64,000 bases of DNA, from assembly GCA_963920635.1 (NCBI GenBank), contig OY987302.1, positions 26,387,278 through 26,451,277 on the forward strand, given 5' to 3'. Of the stretch, positions 1 to 12,360 are shown piece after piece (the first letter of the stretch is position 1; every line of letters starts with the position of its first letter). The notes under the pieces are model-generated. The model was not told the origin of the DNA. It did no database searches and saw only the letters and a list, made by a program, of their open reading frames with translations. The translations under genes and the position numbers were made by a program. This DNA is from Pseudeuparius sepicola (taxonomy: Eukaryota; Arthropoda; Insecta; Coleoptera; Anthribidae).

Positions 1-56
1 GAGGATATCGTCAAAATATTATTACCCAGAGAATATCGTCAAAATATTATTACCCA
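1..56. repeat. Two tandem copies of a 28-bp unit
   Basis: Positions 1-28 and 29-56 are the same 28-bp sequence with one substitution (GAGGATATCG versus GAGAATATCG). The array may extend left of the window. The following 57-535 is AT-rich sequence in which I see no gene. Confidence 0.8.
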
Positions 57-540
57 TGTGTTTTACCCGTTGAAATATGCTTATTGTATATGGCAGCCAT
101 AAGGAATTGATGTCAGTTAAGTACTCGAAATTTAGCAGGCCTAGAAGATTTTTCACAATACCATTAAAAAGCCCACGCCAATTTTTGTTGTTTGATCTTG
201 TAATAAAAAATATATGACGAAAAAGAAATGAACAATTTTCTTTTTTTTTTTTTCAGGGTAAGTATTTCATAAACTACCCCTTTATCTCATACTGCTTGGG
301 AAATCCCAAAATAAAAAAGACTCTATCATGTCACACTGACTTGGCATTTTCTTTGAGAAAGGAGAAAGATTTATTGTCCGGAAGCTCAGAAAAAATAAAG
401 ATGTTGAAGTTATTTTTGAGTTAACGTTAATAGTTATAGTTTGATTATAAACTTGGGGCGAAAATCGCAATAAAAAATTAAATTAGTTATTATTTTGCTT
501 TCAGAACCTCCTCTCTGACGACGTTTTTCTTATTACTTAC

Positions 541-574
541 TTGATCTTTTCCTTGGCTTAACAGTTGGAGATGT
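541..574 (-). other. Possible terminal exon of the Crypton-type gene
   Basis: On the minus strand this 34-bp piece lies between an AG acceptor and a GTAAGT donor. Joined in the phase left by the exon at 678-746 it would read five codons and a TAA stop. In another frame it gives a basic stretch (PTVKPRKR). Only the splice-like ends support it. Confidence 0.2.
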
Positions 575-677
575 CTTATAAGAATCGGCAACAGCAAAAG
601 TTTCGTGTGTGTCTATATCTATAACAAATACGTGCGTTTATTACCGCTCAATAATTTCAAAAGCAGCTAATGCATAC

Positions 678-746
678 CTAATATTTCTGACTCTCCAGAA
701 TTATTGTTTATGGCCGTCAAATTTTCTCTCTGCTGTGATGGGCGAG
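678..746 (-). CDS. 69-bp exon C, duplicate of exon B, of the Crypton-type gene
   Basis: On the minus strand it is bounded by TTTATTTTCAG and GTATGC. It is exactly 69 bp, in phase 1 at both ends, and reads a short polar peptide starting RPSQQREN and ending ESEIL. The exon at 1132-1200 has the same length, phase and end sequence (SEEPQIL), so the pair looks like an exon duplication. Because it is symmetric, it can be included, skipped or exchanged without changing the downstream frame. There is no recognisable domain. The exon call rests on splice sites and phase, not on transcript data. Confidence 0.5.
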
Positions 747-1131
747 CTGAAAATAAAGAAAAGCTCTTAGCCATAGTCCCGATTTAAGTTCGTTTGACAC
801 GTTTGGAAAATGAAATATAATGTAAAGAGAAATTGAAAAATATTGACACAATAAAAGAAAAAATTGTAACTTTTGTTTATTTAATGATAACCAAAGCGGA
901 AAAAAATTACTAGATTTCAAGCTTATTTGCAACGAAAGTATAAACTTTAGAAGATTTTAGCGGTATTGGGAACAATAGAAATGTTATTTATAAATCACAA
1001 AAGATATATATTTCAAAAATAAAAAATGTCCTTACACGGTATTTCTTTAAAAAAATATAGTGATGACTGGGACCCCCAATGCCCAATTATTTTTTGGAAA
1101 ACATATTTTTCGTCGGATAACTCGTACATAC

Positions 1132-1200
1132 CTAATATTTGTGGCTCTTCTGAAGTATTGGCAACAATAAAATAATTATTTTGGTCTTGTGATGGGAGAG
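1132..1200 (-). CDS. 69-bp exon B of the Crypton-type gene
   Basis: This follows the large recombinase exon by 61 bp. Its acceptor is TATGTTTTAG and its donor is GTATGT. The recombinase exon ends one base into a codon before GTGAGT, and this exon begins with two bases that complete it (GCT, Ala), so the join is in frame. It reads a 23-residue polar tail starting LPSQDQNN and ending SEEPQIL. The function of the tail is unknown. The matching exon at 678-746 suggests alternative C-terminal segments. Confidence 0.55.
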   Translation of the reverse strand, partial: LSHHKTKIIILLLPILQKSHKY

Positions 1201-1261
1201 CTAAAACATAATAAAACAACTTCGAGATAGATGCGCTTTAAATGGAAATTAGTTAACTCAC

Positions 1262-3964
1262 CGTCAAATTCGTCGTCGTCGTCAATAGATTCATTATCGC
1301 TGATTTCTTCGTTACCTTGAGCACTTTCCAGTATTTTAGATATATTTACTATTTCTCTCGTTAGTATTGGCTGTCTGTAATGCCGCATATGAATTTTTTC
1401 ACTGTGTCCCATAAAATTAGCCACATCTGATAATTCGTGCTCTGATAAATTTAAATTAATGCAGTTCGTAGCAATGTGCTTGCGTAGCTTGGTTCCTCTT
1501 AGGGTTGAAGGTATATCAGCACCACATTCAACAGAAAATTTTCTCAGTAAATTACAAGCTCTTAGGTACTTATGTTGTAAATTCCCAGGAATACCAAAAA
1601 CATATCTGTTATTAGGTGATACACCAGCTTGTTCTCTATATTTAATAATTGTCTCAACAGCTTTGGCTAATTCGCGTGGCAGAAGTACCGGAACAGTACG
1701 ATTCAATTTGCCGCGTATTTCGAACCTGATATAATTCCTTGCTACTTCGAAGGAACTGGGCGGAAGACTTTTTAGCATATCGTCACTAATACTTTGATAA
1801 GTATTAAAATCTTCAATAAAAATACGTTCAATTTCACCTGCCCTTCTTCGATTAAATAACTGCGTTGAGGAGAGTGTAGTTTCTGCTAAGGTAAGCCAGG
1901 TAGAATATGAAAATTTTCTTTCTATTTCTTCGAGTGCATTGGTTCTTTTTCGTTTTAAATAAATATTCAGTTTTGAAATATCGTCAGTTGATGGAAGATC
2001 TACTGTTTTTCTCCTATATTGCTGTGTTTGTGTCTCTGTGACTGTTTTGTTAACGCTTGTAGTTATATCCTCGACCAAAAGTTTTAAAAAGTCTTCTGTA
2101 TTTTGCTTTTCAATTGGCTTTTTCTGTTTGATGCAGTCGGATATATAAATGGTACCTACTTTCTTCAAAAGAGAACCAAGATTGTAAGCGGTTGAAGGGG
2201 CCGAATAAGTATTTTTTAACCCGTCAAACCCCGCGACTTTGTTAATGGCTAAAATAGCATCATCGTAATTCTGGGGATCGTATACATCTTTGAATTCTGA
2301 AACATTTTTATTTATTCCCTTCAAAGCACAGATAAATCTTCCCAAAACACGCAAATTTCCACGTATTAAATCATGTTGGTGCTGAAGACGGTATTTGTTG
2401 CACATCTTATTACCATACAAAATAACTAATCGGTCATATCTTATCGTCCTGACAATTTCATCTTCACGCAGTATCGGGAAAATTTGCTTTCTCAGCGTGT
2501 CGCTTGCTTCGGGGTGAATACGACCAAGAACACTTCGACCCATTATCAATAAGCTCTTGTTCCTTTTTCCACTATAAGAAAAACACTGTTTGGCATGATG
2601 ACGTATATTATTTTTAGTGAAAAAGCCTTTACAGTTGTGGCACACGGTGAAATCTTTAGCAGTTCTCTTTACATTTTCATTTGGTCTTCTGGATACTATT
2701 AGTTCTCCGTCATTTAGTTCTGATTTTGTATTAAAGTCAAACTGGGATCTTTTTTTTAAGATATCAATTATTTCTTTACGTTCTTTACACCCTTTTGGTA
2801 GGTTGGCCAGTTTCTTCACTTCGGCTACATTTTTGTGAACGTTCTCTAAATGTCTTGCAAATTTACTTTGGAAAGTATTACAAAACATGCAAAACAATCG
2901 TTTTGGTTTTTTATTATTTACCGAGACAAACATATTTTCATCGTTTTTTGAACATACCCAATCTTTTTCAGGTAGTGATCGCTTTCGCTTTTTGGCTTTG
3001 GCCTTTGGGCGAGGCAGAACTTGGGTATCATCGACTTCATTACTTGCCTCATGTAGATTCTGTACTATTTCTTCTTCCTGACTGGAACTTAAATAATTAT
3101 TACTCAAATTTTGATTCTTGGATGGGGATAGAATATTGCTGTCATTTTCCTCGATATACATAGCATCAGCATTGGTACATCCGATTGCTTGAGAACTTAA
3201 TAAATTGGGAAAATTGGTGTCGTCGTTTTCTTGGATATTTAAACTATCGGGATTGGTATTTAATTTTATGCAATCTATTGTTTCGTCTATTATGTTTTCA
3301 AGTTCGTCGTCTGTGATTAATTGGTCTGGACCAATTTCCAAAATATTGGTTTTGAACGGGGCATTGTCTTTTTCGGATACAGTTTGCACTGGGAGCAGCT
3401 CTAATGTGCCTACTTGGTTCTGCGCATCCAAAATAACTTCAAAAGTAAAAATGTTTTCAATGGATTCTTCGGGAATCACTTTTTGGCTGTCTGTAGAATA
3501 CATACATTCTATTAGCTTTGGTTCATTTTCGTTCTGTAAAGCAATAGTTGGTAAGTGGATAAGTTGGTCACTTGCTTTTGAAGATATAGCGATGGTATTC
3601 CCAGAATCTTCGTTTGTTGTGTTTTCGTTATTTAAATGAGTAACACATTTTAAAGAAAGTTTTTCAATGGCGAGAGGTGCGGCATCGGAGCTCTTCATGC
3701 ATTCTATGCCAGTTGAGCCATATCCATTTTGAACATGAGTTACTGATTTAGAAAATTGCTTATTTGCAGCTGCAGAAGTGTCGACGGAATTCACACAGTT
3801 TTCAGAAAGTTGTTCAATGAGGACTGTTGGTTGGATTGAATGGTTATAAGTAATATTAAAATATTCGCTAGGATTGGGTTTATTTTCGTCGTCTCCAAGA
3901 TCAGACACCTGCTTCAACTTTTTTTCAAATGCTCTTTTTTCATGTTCGAGGAATGTGTAATTTT
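1262..3964 (-). CDS. Crypton-type tyrosine recombinase, large exon
   Basis: This is a single open exon of about 900 codons. From the N-terminus: about 320 residues of acidic, low-complexity sequence; a basic patch (KAKAKKRKR); a C2H2-like finger (FCMFCNTF..HLENVH, near residue 345); and a second Cys/His motif (CHNCKGFF..HHAKQC, near 430). The C-terminal domain carries tyrosine recombinase signatures: LFNRRRAGE (first Arg, near 690), LRKHIAT (near 812) and GHSEKIHMRHYRQ (His and the likely Tyr nucleophile, near 842). This arrangement is that of Crypton transposases and their domesticated relatives, which cut and join DNA through a tyrosine-DNA intermediate. The frame is open through the acceptor TTTTTGCAG at 3965 and stops being coding at the GTGAGT donor at 1261, so the gene is multi-exon and its 5' exons were not found. 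It has no internal stop or frameshift, unlike most other elements here. It could be an intact Crypton with introns or a domesticated host gene. Confidence 0.75.
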
Positions 3965-3966
3965 CT

Positions 3967-4335
3967 GCAAAAAGTAAAAGATATCCATTAACATAATAAA
4001 ATCAATATAGAACGATATTTTTCAGCTTAAATAAACAATATTTGGTCGAAAATTGGCTCTTCCGCACTCGGTACCTTTCAGTACCCGTAAAAAAATAGCT
4101 AAAGGGGAATGATCTTCCTTGAAAAAGGTTTTTCGTTTTTAGTCCAGCTTCTTAACTGGAAATACCCATCCGGAAGAAATCATGAAACTTGGCATGCAGC
4201 TTTCATCTACCTACGCTGCAATATTGAAGTAGGAACACATTGGAAAATGATAATTGTTTTCCATTCATGCATAAATGCCAAAATATCAATGCAAAATTCC
4301 TTCGGGATAATTATTTACATAAGAAAAATAATGTA
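3967..4335. other. No gene seen
   Basis: This is intronic or 5' flanking sequence of the recombinase gene. It is AT-rich, with no convincing exon or repeat. Confidence 0.5.
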
Positions 4336-4797
4336 CCACGTTTTTAAAACGGACTAAAAAGTATAAAATAATTTTAAAACAGGTGGGGCGCATGCAATAG
4401 ATAAGGAGTGTAGAGAGTGTCTGTCGTTGAGAAAATTCACCCAATAGTTCATATTATTTGCAGTTCAGTAAAATTGTTAGTGACTTAGGTGAACTATTCA
4501 TGCATCAATTGGCTATTGTATGTGTTGTGTAGGTTAGATTAGTTCAGTTAAGATTACTAGTTTTAAGATATTTAGGTTGGCATTTCTAACCTACCTTTAG
4601 AGAGTGAATGAACAGAAGATGGCCTCACGAGTGGATGATGGTCATAGTTGGTTGTAATTTAAAAGTTGTTTTAATACTAAAATAAATACTTGAAACACAC
4701 CAGTAGATGTTTCATTAAAAGGCCAACGACGAAGCAGTATGCGCCCCACGTTTTTTTTTAAATTATTTTATACTTTTTAGTTCGTTTTAAAAAAGTG
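4336..4797. mobile_element. MITE with ~40-bp terminal inverted repeats
   Basis: The left end (4336-4376, beginning CCACGTTTTTAAAAC) is repeated inverted at 4759-4797. The ends share ACTAAAAAGTATAAAATAAT. The inner flanks are also inverted (GGGGCGCATGC near 4384 and GCGCCCCAC near 4741). I found no target duplication and no coding sequence. Its right half is related to the repeat at 4758-5140 and 10376-10620. Confidence 0.6.
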
Positions 4798-5140
4798 GTA
4801 ACTATATTAAAAAAATATATTTAAATAATTATTCTCTGCTTTTTAGTAGTGTTTGTGTAAAATTTTGCAATTTTTAAATTGGCATGTTCCTTTTACTGAT
4901 GACGGGTCTGAACTTCCGCTAGACAAAAATCTTAAATTATTTCTGTGTTTGTAAAAGGAAAATATAAGCAATTAAAAAACAGACAAGAAAGCGAATTAAT
5001 ATTGCATTGTCGTCCTGTTCTGAGCTATGTCCAAAGTTTCAAGTCTCTAGTTCATCGGGAAGTTAGTTTAAAATCGATTGCAAAATTTCATAACAGACAT
5101 ACAGACAAGAAAGCGAGTTAATAAAAACGTGGTAAAAACA
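4758..5140 (+). repeat. Dispersed repeat, copy 1
   Basis: It shares, in the same order, TTTTATACTTTTTAGT, TTTCAAGTCTCTAG and CATCGGGAAGTTAG with 10376-10620. The remaining sequence to 6068 has no convincing gene; the short ORFs there look like chance. Confidence 0.6.
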
Positions 5141-6070
5141 ACTCATAGAATCACTAAAATTATTTAACCTTCGCTTTAATAGTAAGTTAGACGAAACAAC
5201 CCAAAAATTCATTATACGACATGCCTACCTAGAATCAACAACAACACTTATCCAGTCAACACAAACAGGAAAACAGGAATAAAAAGTCAAAATTAGCTTT
5301 ACTAGGTATTTAATATTATAATACTTACCTCCGGTCAAACGAAGCGAGATCTATTCACTTACTTATCTCATGTTATTATATTGTGGTTACTATGTGTAAT
5401 AATTATTTGTTGAATAAACTTATTAATATTATGATTATTGATTATGATTATTGAATACTAAATAGATCTCGTTTTATATTCCTTTGGTGGAGTTTGGTGA
5501 AGAATTGGATACCTATCGTAAGAACGGAAAACTATTTGTGTACAGTCTGCATCATAAGGAAAAGAATTTTCTGTTTGCAGAACTATTTAAAATTTGACCT
5601 TGCCAACAGTTTGTGTTTGTACAGAGATAAAAAACGACGTCTGCAAAACTGGTCACGTGACTTGCCTCAACTGTCAAATTATACATTTAACAAAAACAAG
5701 TTCCAAAACGCTACGTATTTGTCGAAATATCGAAAAAACTTATTACAAAAAAATATTTCCCTTGCAATTATTTTTAATTAACCTACAACATTCATATTTT
5801 GCCAACGTTTTAATAATTATTATTGTCTCTTTTTCTATTTTTAATTTTGTAAATAATTGAAATTGTCTTAATTAGGTACATTGAATAGGATATTATGAAA
5901 TAAATATTGAAAAATTTATGTGTGTAAAAAATTATATTTATTCATTGTAATCAAATTATTTCTCCGAATCATCAAATTCGTGAATTTCGCTCTCATGATC
6001 AGATCAAGCAATGCCCAAGCGCGGGCATTTCCGGTTGGGTTCCGGATTGGAAATCTAAAATATAAATATA

Positions 6071-8001
6071 CAGGGTGTTTCAAAATTCACTAGGTACAAG
6101 GATTTTAAGGGCGTATTTTTGAGGTGAAACATTTTTTTTCTCCTATAAACATCTGTTCTAAAATGCACCCCCTCCGAGCTACAGCCATCCTAAGTTGCGC
6201 GAAAAAAATCGATTATGTTGAACTGTGACTACAGTTGCTCATCAAATTTCGTGAAAATTCACACACCCATGTTACTCCATTTTTTGCGTCAAAAATTACG
6301 TGAATCTAATTTTGGAGGGGATTGAGGGGGGTTTACACTTTTGGTGGCCGAAATTTTATGTTGCTGCCCATAAATCTTAAAATTAAACAACAAAGTCTGT
6401 CAGTCATGAAAAAATCTAAAATTTTGATTTCTTGCATTTTTTGGATACAATTAACCGTTTTTGAGAAAATCGCTGGGTAAGGAAAGGGGAGCATTATCAA
6501 AATACCAAACGAAAAAGAAAAAGTAGTAGGCTGTGACTCTTTTTTGTTTCTGTTCGGTCGTTGGGGAGCCGGCGATTAGGAAATTTTATTGCGTACAACC
6601 TTCGAGCATCAAGTGCGTTACCATCAGCCAGACCATAAACAAAATGGATGTCAGCGAGATATTCCAATGAATATGGTTCATTTTCCACTTTTGTGTTTAA
6701 TAATAAAAATATAGTTTAAAAAAACTTAAAAGACAAGCTTTAATAGCAAACCGAACTAAAAAGTAAAAAATAATAATAGCAAACCGAATTTTATTGTAAA
6801 AAAGAAGCGTGGGTGCTTTTTACTATATTTTATGATAACTCTACTTTTATCAATAGCTACTAATGAAATATTTATAACAATTGATATGATGTATCCCACG
6901 TTTCTTTTTTACAATAAAATTCGGGTTGCTATTACCTATTATTTTTTATTTTTTAGTTCGGTTTGCAATTAAAACGTGTTTTTTCAGTTTTTTTAAACTA
7001 TATTTTTAACAATAAGACTAAAAAAGCGGCAGGCGTATTATAATACGCCTGAAATTATCATTCTTCTCACCCTGTATGAGATTGGATTGGGTGAATTTCT
7101 GTAAAAATTTACGTTGTGGAAAAAGAGGTGACTAGCGGAACCTAGCGACTGCTGTGACTAGCGGAACCTCGTGACTGCTTCAACCAAGGATGATCCTGGT
7201 GAGGACATCAGGACAAAGTTGTCAAATTATTGTATTGACATCAGTTCTTAATGCCTATGCAAATATTCAATTTAATCAGACGTCTTGGAGGTGGTTAAAA
7301 TTACGTTGCAAGATTTCGTTTATACAGACCAAGCTAATAAAAGCGTGTTAAAGAGAAAAACACGATGAGACTATAAAACCCGAATTTTCAACTAAATCTA
7401 AATGTCAACAATGACAAACGCTATGTAATTTATATGACACAAAACGTCAAAGAAGTTAATAAACAGAAACAAAAAAGCAGTCACAGCCTACTCTTTTTTT
7501 CGTTTGGTATTTTGATAAAACAAAAAAGCAGTCACAGCCTACTCTTTTTTTCGTTTGGTATTTTGATAATGCTCCCCATGCTCCCCCTTCCTTACCCAGC
7601 GATTTTCTCAAAAACGGTTAATTGTATCAAAAAAATGCAAGAGATCAACATTTTAGATTTTTTCATGACTGACTAGACGGTGTTATTTAATTATTAGATT
7701 TATCGGCAGCAACCTCGGCAGCAACATAAAATTTCGTCCATCAAATTTGTAAACCCCCCTCAATCCCCCCCAAAATTAGATTCACGTCACGCTAAAGTAA
7801 TATGGGCCTGTGTATTTTCACGAAATTTGATGAGCAACTGTAGTCACAGTTCAACATGATCGATATTTTTCGCGCAACTTAGGATGGCTGTAGCTCGGAG
7901 GAGGTGCATTTTAGAACACATGTTTATAGGAAAAAAAAATTTGTTCGCCTCAAAAATACGCCCTTAAAATCCTTGTACTTAGTGAATTTTGAAACTCCCT
8001 G
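6071..8001. mobile_element. Foldback DNA transposon with ~500-bp inverted repeats and a DUF4817 remnant
   Basis: The ends CAGGGTGTTTCAAAATTCAC and its complement are flanked by TA on both sides (6069-6070 and 8002-8003). The inverted arms run to about 6560 and back from about 7462. Ends of the CAGGGT type, TA duplication and a DUF4817-type helix-turn-helix remnant link it to the mariner-like element at 22122-25633. It has no catalytic domain, so it is non-autonomous. Confidence 0.75.
6540..6688 (-). pseudogene. DUF4817-type transposase N-terminus, fragment
   Basis: It reads about 45 residues with the family pattern FVYGLADGNALDARRLY...FPNRRLPN. In DUF4817-type mariner-like transposases this region is an N-terminal DNA-binding helix-turn-helix. 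There is no in-frame ATG (the first codon in the open frame is GTG), and the frame runs into the element's inverted repeat with no second or catalytic domain. It is a dead remnant inside the foldback element. Confidence 0.65.
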
Positions 8002-8036
8002 TATAACTTCTGTAATTACCGAGGTAATTACCTATA

Positions 8037-9225
8037 CAGTGTGGTCATTTTAGTGTGAAACATATGGGATTTTTTGTATTAATTGCCCAACCAAAATACA
8101 AATATTACCGAAAGTTGGTGCATGTTCCATAATCATATTAGGTGCACTTAGAATGGTTGCAAGTCAAACAACATACAGGGTAGGTGAAAAAGTATAAAAA
8201 TTGTTCAAGAGTAAAGTACCCTTATTAAGAAAAGTTGTTTAGAATTAAAAGTTATGTCTAAATACCAAAACATGGCCTCATAAGAAAAATTTTTTTTTTT
8301 GAAAAACAATAATTTACCAATTTTTTTAATTATTATTTACCCTAAACACTTACATAAATTAATCAAAATTAAATCAATTTCGCCTAACTTCGTTCAAAAT
8401 CAAGCATATTTGTAAAATTAACTTAGATTTTAATTTTTTAGAAAATCACAGATTTCATATTATTTGTTGCAACGATATTAAACACAACTCAAAAATTTCG
8501 CAAAAATTATTTTTAACGAGGTAAAATATTAGTAGGTAATGATAATGTGCATATTATAAAACTCTCATTTGTCTTTTTTTTTTCATGGGTACCTATCCGC
8601 GACAATTTTAGTAGGATTTCATGTTTGTCAATTAATTTGTACAGTTTCTTAATAAACATAAATAAACAAAAAATCACTTTAAATGAGAGTTTTTTAATAT
8701 GCACATTATCATTACTAATGTTTTACCTTGTTAAAAATAATTTTTGCGAAATTTTAAAGTTCTGTTTCATATCGTTGCAACAAGTGAAGTTTGTGATAAC
8801 CTAAAAAAATAAAAATCTAAGTTAATTTTACAAATATGTTTGATTTTGAACGAAGTTAAGCGAAATTGATTTAATTTTGATTAATTTATGAGAGTGTTTA
8901 GCGTGAATATTAAAAAAAATGGGAAATTATTAATGTTTTTTTAAAAAAATATATATTCCTTTCTTAGGAGGCCATGTTTTGGTATTTGAGTATAACTTTT
9001 AATTCTAAACAACTTTTCTTAATAACATTTTGCTGAATTTTCTGAAATAAGGGTGTTTTATTCTTGAATTTTTTTTATACTTTTTGACCTACCCTGTATG
9101 CTGTTTGACTTGCAACCATTCTAACCTGATTATCGAACATGCACCAACTTTCGGCAATATTTGTATTTTGGTGGTGCAATTAATAAAAAAAATCCCCTAT
9201 GTTGCACACTTAAATGACCACACTG
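8037..9225. mobile_element. Foldback MITE, family CAGTGTGGTCATTT, copy 1
   Basis: Almost the whole 1.19 kb is an inverted repeat. The outer ends (CAGTGTGGTCATTT and its complement) are flanked by TA. The arms include sequences such as GGTGCATGTTC and TGCAACCATTCTAA in inverted order. There is no coding sequence. A second copy spans 56274-60276. Confidence 0.8.
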
Positions 9226-9825
9226 TATACAATAAAAAAACAATTATTTTTTATGTAAAATCGTTCTTTTTTCGCTGACTGATGGGCGTTGTCCCACAAA
9301 ATGGTTGGCTGGCCATTTTGTTTATGATTAATATAACAATAATTTACCCCTATAATAATTTTGAAGTTTAGTAATATTTTTTGTACATACATTGGGGCTG
9401 ATTGACCAGCCCCACATTCAACTGACTGACTGACATACAGGGTGTTGCTAAATTATGGTACCATAGAGCAGCAGCTGCATATATTTTGGGTCAAATATTA
9501 CGATTGAGCCTAACAACTACCGGTCGCATCTCAATAGTTACTGAGATACAGAAGTTCTTTTTTTAAAATTGAATTATGGCTACATCTCCCAAAATAATTA
9601 AGCTTCCAACTGATATTTGTCATTTTTGTGTTTTTGGGGCCCCACTTGTGCTGTTTTTTGATTGTGCTTTTACTTGCAACTTTTTTGAGGTTACCTTTTT
9701 AGCCTTGCAGGTTTTAGGGCACATTTTCATTTTTCAACAAAATTGTATACATCTTACATAACGATAAAATCAACCGTTTGCGTTGAAATTGGCAAAACGT
9801 GCACCTGAATGTGGGGGGGGGGAAC
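9226..9825. other. No gene seen
   Basis: This holds one CAGGGTGTTGC end-like sequence near 9438 but no matching partner that I could find. Confidence 0.4.
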
Positions 9826-10340
9826 TCAGAGGGTGGCAAATTATAGGGGCTGCATTATCTCGCCCGGACCGGTCGTCTAGTCACTTGTGCCGAATATTAG
9901 CGCCAGCGACCGAAAACAAAGTTTTTACTGACACTTTTCTCGGATAGGGGGGCGTGGGGGAAACCCAGAGGGTGGCAAATTATAACGGCGGCACTTTCTC
10001 GCCCGGACCGGTCTTCTAGTCACTCGTGCTGAATATTAGCGCCAGCGACCAAAAACAAAGTTTTTACGGCCACTTTTCTCGGATAGGGGGGGGTGGGGGG
10101 AACCCCTGGGGGAACCCAGAGGGTGGCAAACTATAGGGGCTGTATTATCTTGCCCGGACCGGTCATCTAGTCACTTGTGTCGAATATTAGCGCCAGCGAC
10201 CAAAAAACAAAGTTTTTAAGTTTCATTTCCCTATTTGGGGGTCTGGGGAGGAAGGCCGGGGGTGGCAAATTGTTTAGACGCCACTATCTTGTCCGGAAAT
10301 ATTGTGGCCGGCAACCAAAGGATAAAGTTTTGACAGCGAC
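9826..10340 (+). repeat. Tandem repeat, ~139-150-bp unit, about 3.5 copies
   Basis: GGGTGGCAAA recurs at 9831, 9970, 10121 and 10260. Each full unit also has GCCCGGACCGGTC, GAATATTAGCGCCAGCGACC and AACAAAGTTTTTA. Units are separated by G-rich runs. The last copy is partial and diverged. Confidence 0.85.
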
Positions 10341-10375
10341 TTTTTTTTAAGTATGAATCGCCTAGTAGGTAGGTA

Positions 10376-10620
10376 ATTATTTTATACTTTTTAGTCCGTT
10401 TTAAAAACGCGGTAGGAATATTAAAAGAAATGTTTAAGTAAGTAATTATTTTCTGCTTTTTAGTCTTGTGTGGTTATGCGTGTGTGTGTGAAATTTTGCA
10501 ATTGATTTTAAACATCTTGATCAGCTATGTTTAAAGTTTCAAGTCTCTAGGTCATCGGGAAGTTAGCTTAAAATCGTTTGTAAAATTTGTACCGAACAGA
10601 CAGACAGAAAGTGTTAAAAA
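10376..10620 (+). repeat. Dispersed repeat, copy 2
   Basis: It matches 4758-5140 in order, including ATTTTATACTTTTTAGTCCG, CAAGTCTCTAGGTCATCGGG and a trailing CAGACAGACAGA run. I see no gene in the stretch from here to 11230. Confidence 0.6.
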
Positions 10621-11232
10621 CGGAATACCTACCATAACATAGAGCATAGGGCACATGTTCATATGGAAAAAACATAGGTACCTACTTAATGCTTTCTGCT
10701 TTCTTCCGGATGGTATCGTAACTTCTATTTTTTGAGCTAACACATCAGACTTTGCTGCTAATTTTCATTTATATTGTTTCTGTTTCCGACAATAAGACTC
10801 AGAAAAGTTTTTATTGCTATGGCAAAAAGCATGAGTCGAAGACAAGTTCCTTGTTTCCCCAACAGCAACAAAAGCATGAGTGCAAGGTGCGAGGACAAAT
10901 TATCCATTATTCCATTGGGTTGATTTCAAAAATAGTGAATAAACTTACCGTTTTTCGCTAAAATTTTCGCTGAATATACGCAACCATTCTTATACTTCAC
11001 ACTGCATTGTTCACCTTTTTGTACGACGATTCGCCGCTGATGACATATGAAAAGCTGGCTGTTGCCAAACTCCAACAAAAAAAACATTGCACCGAACGCC
11101 GAACGCAAATAAACTAGGTAGGACACCGATTATTACAATTTCTTGCGATCGACTGAATACGCAAAAACATTGCACAAGAGGCGGCACTATCCCCGCCTAC
11201 TCCCACCACGCATACCACGGGCGCTACCTATA

Positions 11233-11918
11233 CAGGGTGATTGTTGACGGAGGGCCACTTGGAAATATCTGGACAAAGAGGTCCCGAAAAAGTTTCTTAA
11301 TGATATCTGTGGTCAAAACTGATTATATTGCTTTAAGCCTATCAGAATTTGGAAATACACAGCGGTTTAGTGGGTGCTCTTATAGCAGGAGTCAAAAAGT
11401 TTCCTATTTTATTTTATGCACTTTCAATCGATATATTACAAGCGCTACATATCCCTTGAGCTAGCCTGATTTATTTATTTTTTTGAGAAAAAAGAAAATA
11501 TAGAAGGCTTGGCAAAATTCTTTGAAAAAGGCTTTGAAAGTTCGGTTAAATAAACTACAGTTATCGATTTAGTTAATTCCACAATACAACACTATACATA
11601 CTGATACTATACATTGCACATTTTTAAATTTGCTGCGAGTATTCTGCACCTCGCACATTTTGTAGTAAGTATGCATTTGAAAACAATAGCAAGCAGCTTC
11701 TGTAGGTCAAACAATTTGAAGAAGAAATTTCGACAATATTCCGGTTTTCAAAAATACCTTTCTCCGAAGATAGGCTTTGGATCTCGAATGTGTTTTTACA
11801 TAAAGCTAGCCCACCAAAAAGGCTTCTGTTTTCAAATAGAGTTTTCCGAAAAATGCATATTTGGCAAGATTGCAAGATATTTCCAAGATTTCCAAGAAGC
11901 CCTCCGTCAATAGACACG
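11233..11918. mobile_element. Possible DNA element with imperfect inverted ends
   Basis: TTGACGGAGGGC followed by CTTGGAAATA near 11246 is matched in inverted orientation near 11872-11912. The left end is preceded by TACAGGGTGA, but the right end lacks it. There is no coding domain. Confidence 0.35.
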
Positions 11919-12179
11919 GTCCGTTTCGTCAATAAATTATTGGTGAAAGAGTTCGGTTTTTATTTATATTTAGTTATTTTGGATAATGCATCTCTCAGTC
12001 AAAAAACACCAATCACATTTAGCTAACGCCACTTTGTCATTTGTTTCAACCAGTTCTAAAAACTTTTAAAAAGGGATAATTTGAAATAATAAGGATGTCC
12101 TCAAAGCTGCCATTTGATCAAATGTGTAGGTATAGACTGTATAGTTCAATTGGCAGTTTCGAAGATGTGGCCCGAAGAT

Positions 12180-12360
12180 CACCTAGTCCGGCAACATTGG
12201 CGCTGATGCAGACGTGCCGGAGACCAGGACAGCAGAGCAGGGCCGACAAAGGCACCGCCGCTTATTTGATGCTGCCGCACAGTGGGGCCGAGAGGGACCA
12301 ACAAAGGCACCGCCTTTCTTTCGATGCTGCCGCCATTGCGACGTTGCCGGATCTTTTTTA
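12180..12360. repeat. GC-rich block with an internal repeat
   Basis: ACAAAGGCACCGCC and GATGCTGCCGC each occur twice about 60-65 bp apart. It is preceded by GGCAGTTTCGAAGATG, a variant of the dispersed motif seen between 12 and 16 kb. I do not trust the open frames here as genes. Confidence 0.4.

Noticed and set aside
2795..3639. Open frames on the + strand opposite the recombinase exon
   Set aside because: They are shadows of the 900-codon minus-strand frame and show no domain.
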